A stretch of DNA of 37,797 nucleotides from CAZOHC01 sp964579845. GTDB lineage: Bacteria > Patescibacteriota > Microgenomatia > Levybacterales > UBA12049. Where the stretch lies: positions 1 to 37,797 of the forward strand of contig CAZOHC010000008.1 of the NCBI GenBank assembly GCA_964579845.1. Reading direction: 5' to 3'. How positions within the stretch are numbered: the stretch's first letter is position 1; each line of letters opens with the position of its first letter. Positions 31,262 to 36,439 of this stretch are shown piece by piece. Both the position numbers and the translations under genes were made by a program. The notes beneath the pieces were generated by a model. It was not told the origin of the DNA. It did not search any database and saw only the letters and a list, made by a program, of their open reading frames with translations.

Positions 31262-32107
31262 TCATAAACTACGGAGAAAATCCAGGGTTTTCTGCTGTCT
31301 GAGAATGCTTGCGAGAAGGTATCTGTTTCCTTCAAGTTGCTCTTTTTCTGCCGTATCGCGTGCTTTATGAATCGCTTCATCGATCTCTTTTTCCTCGACT
31401 GCAATTTTTTCTTCTTCAGCAATCTTCTGAAGCGTCAACTCGAGTTTAATATCATGTTCAGCCTTCTGTGCGTACTCTGTGCGGAGGGTGTCCGGATTTT
31501 TGTTCGTTGAGGCCATGTACTGATCAAGCGTCAGGCCGAGTTTTTTTACTTCTTCAAGCATGTGTGAGAGTAATCTGTCGACTTCCTGATCGATGATTAA
31601 CTGCGGGATTGTTACCTCGACTGTTTCCATAACAGCTTTCATGATCTCATCAAAATTTGCCTCTTGCTGTTCTTTGCCGGGAATCGCGATTTTTGACTTC
31701 GCGGTTACTTTTTTTACTGCGTCTTTATATTTTCCGAGTTTGAGTTCAGGAGTCTCACAGGTGAGTGCGGTAAATTCCCAGTCTTCCCCGTCGTTAATTT
31801 TCTGAACCTGGATTTTCGGGTTCATGATCGGGTTGATTTTCTCTGCCTGGACTGTTTCGATATATGCCTGCGGAAGCATCCGCTTGAGGACTTCGTCTGA
31901 AATTTTCGTCTGATTCAAACTCTTTTCGACCAACTCACGCGGTGCCTTTCCTTTTCTGAAGCCTGGAAGTTCCGCTCCAGCTACTGCTTCCTCGATAACT
32001 TCACTTTTTACCTTCTTCACTTCATCCCATGGTAATGAGATCGTCATCTTAATCGTGCCGTTTTCTTCACGGACGACGTCTGCTTTTCGTGTTTGCTTCG
32101 TATTCAT
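31262..32107 (-). CDS. tig: Trigger factor without PPIase domain
   Basis: Ribosome-associated chaperone, 281 aa against about 430 in model bacteria. The N-terminal ribosome-binding domain has the signature PGFRKGKAPRELVEK; the segment then passes directly to the C-terminal chaperone arms (QLIIDQEVDRLLSHMLEEV), so the FKBP-like PPIase domain is missing. The start at 32107 (MNTKQTRK) is preferred over 32137 because a TATAAT box lies 9 bp upstream, implying a leaderless mRNA. Confidence 0.92.
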   Translation of the reverse strand: MNTKQTRKADVVREENGTIKMTISLPWDEVKKVKSEVIEEAVAGAELPGFRKGKAPRELVEKSLNQTKISDEVLKRMLPQAYIETVQAEKINPIMNPKIQVQKINDGEDWEFTALTCETPELKLGKYKDAVKKVTAKSKIAIPGKEQQEANFDEIMKAVMETVEVTIPQLIIDQEVDRLLSHMLEEVKKLGLTLDQYMASTNKNPDTLRTEYAQKAEHDIKLELTLQKIAEEEKIAVEEKEIDEAIHKARDTAEKEQLEGNRYLLASILRQQKTLDFLRSL

Positions 32108-32116
32108 ACAGAGGCC

Positions 32117-32145
32117 ATTATACCGCATAAACATCATTTCGCCAA
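32117..32145 (-). promoter_or_regulatory. Promoter of tig (leaderless)
   Basis: Minus strand TTGGCG (32140-32145), 17-bp spacer, TATAAT (32117-32122), 9 bp to ATG. Confidence 0.55.
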
Positions 32146-32231
32146 GAGCATGGAGTGTGAGTGGGTTAACAGATAAATGTTAACGGGCTAACGGGTTAAA
32201 AAGTTATACAGTCGTAGCAATTTGTTTAATT

Positions 32232-32390
32232 GAAGTACGGATGAGAGGACTTGCAGTGTCCCCGCGAGGGGAAACCTCCTCGCGTAGCGACAAGAAACTT
32301 ACGAGCATAGATATCGTCGGATGGTATACGAACGAAGTACGGATGAACATCCTTCGTTAAAACTTCGGAATGCCAAGGAGGACTTGCGAT
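32232..32390. repeat. Dispersed-repeat region: two copies of GAAGTACGGATGA ... GGACTTGC
   Basis: The 311-bp gap between tig and tRNA-Leu holds no gene. It carries GAAGTACGGATGA at 32232 and 32334, each followed by GAGGACTTGC or AGGAGGACTTGC. Between the copies is a hairpin CGCGAGG/CCTCGCG (32264-32285 region). It looks like remnants of an intergenic repeat family. Confidence 0.6.
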
Positions 32391-32418
32391 TTATTACATA
32401 TTCATAAATACGGATATG

Positions 32419-32502
32419 TGCGGGCGAAGGGACTTGAACCCCCAAGGCCTATTCAGCCACAAGGTCCTAAACCTTGCGTGTCTACCATTTCACCACGCCC
32501 GC
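32419..32502 (-). tRNA. tRNA-Leu (UAG)
   Basis: An 84-nt class II tRNA. Acceptor GCGGGCG/CGCCCGC, anticodon stem CAAGG/CCTTG with loop TTTAGGA giving anticodon TAG, a variable arm, and T arm GGTTCAAGTCC. Discriminator A at 32419. The preceding GIY-YIG-like frame ends exactly one base before its 5' end. Confidence 0.95.
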
Positions 32503-32734
32503 CTATAAATTAATAATTTCCTCGAGTATTTCCCTACCATATCCAGATTTAAAAAAATTTTCAATTCTACGAGCCTCCTTGCGTGAGTCGCAAACCTCTA
32601 CGTGTACGAGAGTTACCGGTAAGAATTTCTTTGTTGAAGGTGACTTTCCTTGCTCATGTTGCATTAGCCGCCTTTCAAGATCGTCTGTCAGTCCTTTATA
32701 AAGTTGTTTATTATTCCCCATATACAAAGTACAT
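32503..32734 (-). pseudogene. GIY-YIG endonuclease-like gene, damaged at its 5' end
   Basis: The frame from 32721 encodes QLYKGLTDDLERRLMQHEQG ... PVTLVHVEV ... EARRIENFFKSGYGREIL, typical of small stand-alone GIY-YIG (UvrC-N-like) proteins. The first strand with the GIY half should be MYFVYVLY-like. ATG TAC TTT GTA TAT (MYFVY) is present at 32734 but lies in a different frame from the rest, 13 nt earlier, implying a small deletion. The gene abuts tRNA-Leu at its 3' end and a tRNA-Leu fragment at its 5' end. Confidence 0.65.
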
Positions 32735-32735
32735 A

Positions 32736-32794
32736 GTCCTAAACCTTGCGCGCCTGCCTGCCGACAGGCAGGTCTACCATTTCGCCACATCCGC
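32736..32794 (-). pseudogene. tRNA-Leu 5' fragment with a 20-bp palindrome in the D loop
   Basis: Minus strand GCGGATGTGGCGAAATGGTA continues to GCGCAAGGTTTAGGAC, the 5' acceptor strand, D arm and 5' anticodon arm of a tRNA-Leu(UAG). A 20-bp palindromic insert (32753-32772) interrupts the D region, and the sequence diverges right after the anticodon, where the GIY-YIG start begins. It cannot fold as a full tRNA. Confidence 0.75.
32753..32772. repeat. 20-bp palindromic insert (CCTGCCTG-CCGA-CAGGCAGG)
   Basis: 8-bp arms with a 4-nt centre. When translated it gives PACRQAG or PVGRQ strings, which I recall as frequent in CPR protein sets. A degenerate relative occurs in the hammerhead stem II insert (CGGGCAGGCAGG). 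Confidence 0.75.
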
Positions 32795-32914
32795 GTATTA
32801 TAGTACGTATAAAGGAGTAAGTATAAAGTATAAAGCAAATGAGTGGATTTGGGAAGCTTATCAGGAGAGTATATGGGGTTTGATCAGGCTTGTCTGCCGA
32901 AAAACCTGTCCTTT

Positions 32915-32970
32915 GTAAGGATACTTGAAAGTACAACTAGGGCAATCATTATTCTCTTAAGTATCCTTAC
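32915..32970 (-). other. 12-bp inverted repeat in the predicted leader RNA
   Basis: GTAAGGATACTT (32915-32926) and its exact complement (32959-32970) with a 32-nt loop, preceded on the minus strand by a smaller GCATGT/ACATGC hairpin. It lies downstream of a consensus promoter (33008-33036) and about 120 nt upstream of the tRNA-Leu fragment. Possibly a structured leader or small RNA. Confidence 0.55.
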
Positions 32971-33007
32971 GCATGTGTTGGAAGACATGCCTAAGGAACT
33001 GGTATGT

Positions 33008-33036
33008 ATTATATAGATGAACTATAGGTTTGTCAA
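33008..33036 (-). promoter_or_regulatory. Consensus sigma70 promoter reading toward the tRNA-Leu locus
   Basis: Minus strand TTGACA (33031-33036), 17-bp spacer containing CCTATAG, TATAAT (33008-33013). No ORF begins downstream before the tRNA-Leu fragment, so it probably makes a structured or tRNA-containing transcript. Confidence 0.75.
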
Positions 33037-33059
33037 GAGGGATGTTTGATAATTATATA

Positions 33060-33115
33060 GTGAGAAGTGAGAAGTGAGAAGTGAGAAGTGAGAAGTGAGA
33101 AGTGAGAAGTGAGAA
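33060..33115. repeat. 7-bp tandem repeat array, 8 exact units (GTGAGAA)
   Basis: Eight perfect heptads in the gap between the promoter at 33008 and the hairpin at 33162. Confidence 0.95.
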
Positions 33116-33161
33116 CGAGGGTGTTTGGGGTGAAAAAGAAACGGTGTCATAGTGTATGGTT

Positions 33162-33191
33162 GGCGGGGGGTGCCGGTCGGTACCCCCCGCC
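33162..33191 (-). terminator. 14-bp G/C-rich hairpin ending ribozyme cassette 1
   Basis: GGCGGGGGGTGCCG-GT-CGGTACCCCCCGCC (plus sense), one G-U. It lies 10 nt after the stop of the 33201 gene. There is no U-run. A related hairpin follows cassette 2. Confidence 0.6.
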
Positions 33192-33200
33192 TGTAACGAG

Positions 33201-33680
33201 CTAGAAGAAGAGTGGAACAAATTCCATCAGATTCTTTTCTCCTGCTCGGGAGATGGGAATCTGATAGAGGAACCTCTTCAACTTTCCTTTCGCTTCTTCA
33301 ATTACGACTCCACTTTCTGCCAGGTCGGCAGAATGCGCCAGGAGGAAGTAATCATCCTCCGTCAATCGGAGGAATCTTCCTTCTTCCATGTGGAAAAGGA
33401 CATAGCTATCCCCCCACCCATCGTGTGCTGTCGGAAGGTAGAAGACTCTTTTAACCCTCGATGGAGGGTCGAAGACCGCTTCATTAAGTATATCCATGAC
33501 AGGTTCATACGCTCCACATATGGTTATACCACGGCTGCCGTCCTCTTTGTAAAATCTGCTGATATAATCGACCTTTCCCTCATAGAGGGTAACCAATACC
33601 GCTGCTTTGTCGATATCCATTTCGAAGTTGACGGAAGTATATCCGTCAACTTCAACGTAAATGGTGCAGTCAGTTTTCAT
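33201..33680 (-). CDS. Hypothetical protein of hammerhead cassette 1
   Basis: A 159-aa soluble protein, not recognised. It starts MKTDCTIYVEVDGYTSVNFE, a beta-strand-rich N-terminus, followed by a mixed region (HDGWGDSYVLFHMEEGRFLRL) and an acidic/helical end. The start is fixed by AAGGAG 6 nt upstream; the longer frame to 33818 lies in the leader. A hammerhead ribozyme begins about 180 nt upstream, and a G/C-rich hairpin follows its stop. Confidence 0.78.
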   Translation of the reverse strand: MKTDCTIYVEVDGYTSVNFEMDIDKAAVLVTLYEGKVDYISRFYKEDGSRGITICGAYEPVMDILNEAVFDPPSRVKRVFYLPTAHDGWGDSYVLFHMEEGRFLRLTEDDYFLLAHSADLAESGVVIEEAKGKLKRFLYQIPISRAGEKNLMEFVPLFF

Positions 33681-33861
33681 TTCCACTCCTTCGGCTCTCT
33701 TTCTCTGAACGCTCAGAAAAAGACTGCACATGCCAAGTGCCAGAGAAGGAGAAAGAAATGTGTTTCCTTCCCTCTCGCTAACACCTGGACCACTATGACA
33801 CCGTTTGTAAAAGAACAATTTTACCTCTATTAAGAGTACCGCGTTTGACGCGGTAAATGTA

Positions 33862-34017
33862 CACTGTTTTCGTCCTCAGCTCTAATTTGTCATCCTGCCT
33901 GCCCGCCGATGTGGTGGGAATGATGTGAAGGATCTGATTAGATTCTTCGGTATTTACCTCAGAATGACAGAAAATGGGCATGGACTCATCAGTTCCGATA
34001 TGATCGGAAGAACAGTG
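33862..34017 (-). ncRNA. Type III hammerhead ribozyme with REP-like stem II insert (HHR1)
   Basis: All invariant hammerhead parts occur in order. Stem III 5' CACTGT (34012-34017); U16.1 and C17 (34010-34011); stem I TTCCGAT/ATCGGAA (33993-34009); CTGATGA (33986-33992); stem II GTCC (33982-33985) with GGAC (33872-33875); GAAA (33868-33871); stem III 3' ACAGTG (33862-33867). Predicted cleavage follows C at 34010. Stem II carries about 106 nt, including TGTCATTCTGAG ... CGAAGAATCT ... GGATGACA, a REP-like element. Confidence 0.85.
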
Positions 34018-34037
34018 ACGTATTGGCTGTGTCGGTT

Positions 34038-34061
34038 GGGGGGTACCGGTCGGTCCCCCCC
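34038..34061 (-). terminator. G/C-rich hairpin ending ribozyme cassette 2
   Basis: GGGGGGTACCG-GT-CGGTCCCCCCC (plus sense), ten pairs and one mismatch, 24 nt after the stop of the 46-aa gene. It is similar in sequence and position to the hairpin at 33162 and lies just before HHR1. Confidence 0.6.
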
Positions 34062-34084
34062 ATGGTGTTTAGGTTATGGGTCGG

Positions 34085-34225
34085 TCAACTGGTTATCCAG
34101 TTGATTATCAAGTTGACGACGCGGTATCCTGTTATCCACAGGAAAATTGCAATCGGCACGACGATAACCAGTGCCGAGGCGAACGATGTGTCGTATTTCC
34201 GGAGCTTCTTTATTTTTTCAAACAC
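34085..34225 (-). CDS. 46-aa single-pass membrane protein, GTG start (cassette 2, second gene)
   Basis: Starts GTG at 34225 with AAAGGAG 7 nt upstream. The sequence MFEKIKKLRKYDTSFASALV is followed by VVPIAIFLWITGYRVVNLII: a basic N-terminus and one TM helix. It is 19 bp after the 66-aa membrane protein gene and so probably co-translated. Function unknown; its size and charge resemble small holins or toxins, but nothing specific supports that. Confidence 0.65.
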   Translation of the reverse strand: MFEKIKKLRKYDTSFASALVIVVPIAIFLWITGYRVVNLIINWITS

Positions 34226-34244
34226 TTTACTACTCCTTTACGCA

Positions 34245-34445
34245 CTACGACGGGTTGATACTACTTGTGATGTACTCGGAAATGCTTTGAAAATCGAGGA
34301 TGAAAATCCCCGAAATGTAAAGCGCCACGAGCACCGCAAAATATACGATTATCGATAAGTTAGAATTTTCCTTAGCGAACAGCCCCACCACTCCAGCAGG
34401 AAATGCAGGTATAGCGAGCATGCTCAAGAAAATCATGACCGACAT
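34245..34445 (-). CDS. 66-aa two-helix membrane protein (cassette 2, first gene)
   Basis: ATG at 34445 with GGGAGGAG seven nt upstream; an extended frame to 34466 would start before the Shine-Dalgarno. Two TM helices (MSVMIFLSMLAIPAFPAGVV and LSIIVYFAVLVALYISGIFI) flank a short basic loop (FAKENSN). Unknown function. The 5' leader between HHR2 and this gene has several stable hairpins. Confidence 0.7.
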   Translation of the reverse strand: MSVMIFLSMLAIPAFPAGVVGLFAKENSNLSIIVYFAVLVALYISGIFILDFQSISEYITSSINPS

Positions 34446-34469
34446 GTCGTACTCCTCCCCTGACACCCG

Positions 34470-34607
34470 TTCGCACGCTTGTGCGAATTAAGATGTCGGT
34501 ATTTCTACATGCAGATATGTTGTACACAGAAATTCCGACACCTTATAAGTGTTCAGCCAATACGTCTTTTAAAAGAACTGCATCAAAAAATTCTGAATTT
34601 TTTGATG
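34470..34607 (-). other. Structured 5' leader of cassette 2 (three hairpins)
   Basis: Three perfect or near-perfect stems follow HHR2 before the gene: CATCAAAAAATT/AATTTTTTGATG (34581-34592 and 34596-34607, 3-nt loop), TGTCGG-ATTTCT type (34494-34506 with 34528-34540, one mismatch), and TTCGCAC/GTGCGAA (34470-34476 with 34481-34487), the last ending about 12 nt before the Shine-Dalgarno. Confidence 0.6.
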
Positions 34608-34651
34608 TCTTCGGATCACACACGGCTCTGAGCCATGCAGTAATCCTTGAT

Positions 34652-34788
34652 CTGTTTCGTCCTCAGCTTAACCTTCGTCATCGCGAGGAGTGAAACGACG
34701 TGGCGATCTTCTGGAAGATTGCTTCGTTACACTCGCAATGACAACAGAGTGGCATAGACTCATCAGTCCCGATTTGATCGGGAGACAG
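34652..34788 (-). ncRNA. Type III hammerhead ribozyme with REP stem II insert (HHR2)
   Basis: Stem III CTG/CAG plus A15.1-U16.1; C17 at 34784; stem I TCCCGAT/ATCGGGA (34767-34783); CTGATGA (34760-34766); stem II GTCT/GGAC (34756-34759 with 34659-34662, one G-U); GAAA (34655-34658). Stem II is capped by a complete REP/MITE-like hairpin: GTCATTGCGAG at one end pairs with CTCGCGATGAC at the other, with GAAGCAATCTTC between. Stem III is short (4 bp). Confidence 0.82.
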
Positions 34789-34875
34789 TTTGTTGTTTTG
34801 GGGAATATAATTACGGCTGAGTTGAAAAGTGCTATTCAGCCTGAAGTTTGTGGATTCGGGCAGAATATGCACGTG

Positions 34876-34904
34876 ATATTAGCACAAACTATAGGATTTG
34901 TCAA
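34876..34904 (-). promoter_or_regulatory. Consensus promoter driving the hammerhead cassettes
   Basis: Minus strand TTGACA (34899-34904), 17-bp spacer with CCTATAG, TAATAT (34876-34881). Predicted start is about 80 nt before HHR2. No comparable promoter is seen between cassettes 2 and 1, so one transcript may cover both. The sequence from 34905 to 35012 holds no gene. Confidence 0.75.
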
Positions 34905-35012
34905 GTTTGATTGACATGTATAGTAATTCATTTGGGGCGTGTCAGAAGCTATGTTCAGAAAACTTCTCGACTCGCATATGCTCGCTCGAAGCATAAAGAG
35001 GGTTCTACTGGA

Positions 35013-35597
35013 TTACTGCATTTTTTCCATGAAGAAATTGACGCCGTGGGCCCAGCTGCCGTTACTTGAGGGAGTATACATAGACATAATCTGTTTCGGT
35101 GTTACGAGGCCGTGTTTACCTTTGTATTTCGTTGCGAGTGTTTTCGTCACGGTTTCGATGCCGTGTTCGTAGCTGTCGAAATAAAGGTATTTATCACCAT
35201 AAATACCGAATCCCCAACAGTTGAATGATTCGGGACGGTTTTTCTTACACAGGTTTGATTCCTGCATCGCTATTGCCGGGATGAGGCGATAATCCATATC
35301 ATATTTTTCGGCTGTCTCGACGATAAACTGTGCATGCGGTTCAAGCGGTGAGTTGTACTGCGCGAGGAACTGCCTGACGATCTCGACTCTGGCATCTTCT
35401 GAGATAATGGTATCAGTTATGGTGTGATCTGATGTCGGCAGTGCAGCATACGAGACTGTATGGTGTTGCTCGAATAATATGCCTCCCATCTGCTCAGGAT
35501 TATTCTGGTACGCCGTGTACAGATAGAAATAGAGCGTCAGGAAGAAAATAAACGGAGCCGTAATGATAAATATCGACAACAGGACGAATTTACGCAT
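35013..35597 (-). CDS. Membrane-anchored lysozyme-like / glucosaminidase-type protein
   Basis: A 194-aa protein from ATG 35597 (MRKFVLLSIF). One N-terminal TM helix (about residues 4-26) and an extracytoplasmic lysozyme-like domain: HAQFIVETAEKYDMDYRLIP, then AIAMQESNLCKKN with a likely catalytic Glu, NCWGFGIYG, and YEHGIETVTKTL. It probably acts on peptidoglycan. An extension to 35669 is not supported. No clear promoter is seen upstream. Confidence 0.82.
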   Translation of the reverse strand: MRKFVLLSIFIITAPFIFFLTLYFYLYTAYQNNPEQMGGILFEQHHTVSYAALPTSDHTITDTIISEDARVEIVRQFLAQYNSPLEPHAQFIVETAEKYDMDYRLIPAIAMQESNLCKKNRPESFNCWGFGIYGDKYLYFDSYEHGIETVTKTLATKYKGKHGLVTPKQIMSMYTPSSNGSWAHGVNFFMEKMQ

Positions 35598-35828
35598 TGA
35601 TGATTTATATTGCCAGAAGCACGGTGAGGAGTCAAACCACAACCGGATTGTTATTTCAGTCTCAACCATGTTTTAACGCAGAGATTTTAGCGTAAAAATT
35701 GTATGGGAATGATGGGGTATTATCAGGATGGTATCAGTCGTTTTCACGGCTATTCTAGAGTATTACGTATAAAGGGACAAGTACACCACAAGGGCGTTTT
35801 ATAAAGTATAAGGGGATTATTTGATAAA

Positions 35829-35850
35829 TAGGGGGAGATTGCTCTCCCCC
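35829..35850 (-). terminator. Terminator of the sigma-region-4-like gene
   Basis: Minus strand GGGGGAGA-GCAA-TCTCCCCC (8-bp stem, GNRA-type loop) followed by TATTTAT, 30 nt after the stop at 35880. Confidence 0.65.
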
Positions 35851-35879
35851 GTGTGATATCGACTCGAAAAGCGTGGTGC

Positions 35880-36176
35880 TCAGAGTTTGTTAAATATCCG
35901 AGTGATTTCGGACTCTAACTCTTCCACCGTCACTCCCTGTCTATGTGCCAAGACTGTCGATGACACCGCTTGGCCATCTCTCAATCCAAACCTGTCTTCG
36001 ATAAGCTCACGTTCCTCCGGTGAAAGTGCGTTTAGTGCTCTCTCAAGTGATCCGCGCATCTGAGCGGCGATTCTTCTGAAGTACTCCGGGTTATCGTTGA
36101 GCTGATTAAAAGCTCTGGTGAGGATATCATCATACTCCTCATCAGAGATCGTATCGGACGTGTTATCCGAGCTCAT
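35880..36176 (-). CDS. Small sigma70-region-4-like HTH protein
   Basis: A 98-aa protein. An acidic N-terminus (SSDNTSDTISDEEYDDIL) precedes LNALSPEERELIEDRFGLRD and VLAHRQGVTVEELESEI, which match the region 4.1/4.2 pattern of sigma factors (LSPREREVLxLRFGL ... IAxxLGVTxExVRxIE). Region 2 is absent, so it is not a full sigma factor; it could be an anti-sigma, a co-regulator or a remnant. AGGAG precedes the ATG. TATAAT lies at 36225-36230 (minus). Confidence 0.7.
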   Translation of the reverse strand: MSSDNTSDTISDEEYDDILTRAFNQLNDNPEYFRRIAAQMRGSLERALNALSPEERELIEDRFGLRDGQAVSSTVLAHRQGVTVEELESEITRIFNKL

Positions 36177-36224
36177 GCGTATCTCCTATCACGTTCCTGC
36201 TTCTCAATCGAGCAGGACAGGAGG

Positions 36225-36230
36225 ATTATA
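36225..36230 (-). promoter_or_regulatory. -10 box of the sigma-region-4-like gene
   Basis: TATAAT on the minus strand with a poor -35. The leader forms a CCTGCTC/GAGCAGG-type hairpin (36197-36217). A CTATAG palindrome is at 36254-36259. Confidence 0.45.
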
Positions 36231-36266
36231 GCAAAAGAAAAAGGGGAAATAAACTATAGGGTTTAG

Positions 36267-36340
36267 TGGACGATGAGGGATTTGAACCCCCGACATCTTC
36301 AGTGTAAATGAAGCGCTCTAGCCAGCTGAGCTAATCGTCC
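36267..36340 (-). tRNA. tRNA-Val (UAC)
   Basis: A 74-nt cloverleaf: acceptor GGACGAT/ATCGTCC, D arm AGCTCAGCTGGCTAGAGC, anticodon stem CTTCA/TGAAG with loop TTTACAC (anticodon TAC), T arm GGGGGTTCAAATCCC. Discriminator A; CCA is not encoded. Confidence 0.95.
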
Positions 36341-36354
36341 TTCTATATTGCAGA

Positions 36355-36370
36355 TGTGCTGAGAGTCGGA
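36355..36370. repeat. 16-bp duplicate of the tRNA-Phe 3' end
   Basis: TGTGCTGAGAGTCGGA is identical to 36438-36453, which spans the 3' end of tRNA-Phe. Between the copies are hairpins CCCC-TTGA-GGGG and GTCGAA-CTCG-TTCGAC. It could be an attachment-site scar or a decayed tRNA copy. Confidence 0.6.
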
Positions 36371-36439
36371 CGGTTCTGGCGGAGCCAGGTTCGCCCCTTG
36401 AGGGGGTCGAACTCGTTCGACGACAACATATGATATTTG

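Noticed and set aside
32736..32794. Second functional tRNA-Leu
   Set aside because: Only the 5' half is present, with a 20-bp insert; the 3' half is replaced by the GIY-YIG start.
33156..33833. 225-aa plus-strand ORF
   Set aside because: It is antisense to the 159-aa cassette gene, includes the G/C hairpin, and has no Shine-Dalgarno; the minus-strand gene has a strong Shine-Dalgarno and a coherent leader.
33837..33855. TACCGCG/CGCGGTA hairpin as an intrinsic terminator
   Set aside because: No U-run follows on either strand; it is a leader hairpin after HHR1.
36128..36145. Hammerhead core CTGATGAGG on the minus strand
   Set aside because: Coding sequence of the sigma-region-4-like protein (SDEEYDD); no other hammerhead parts.
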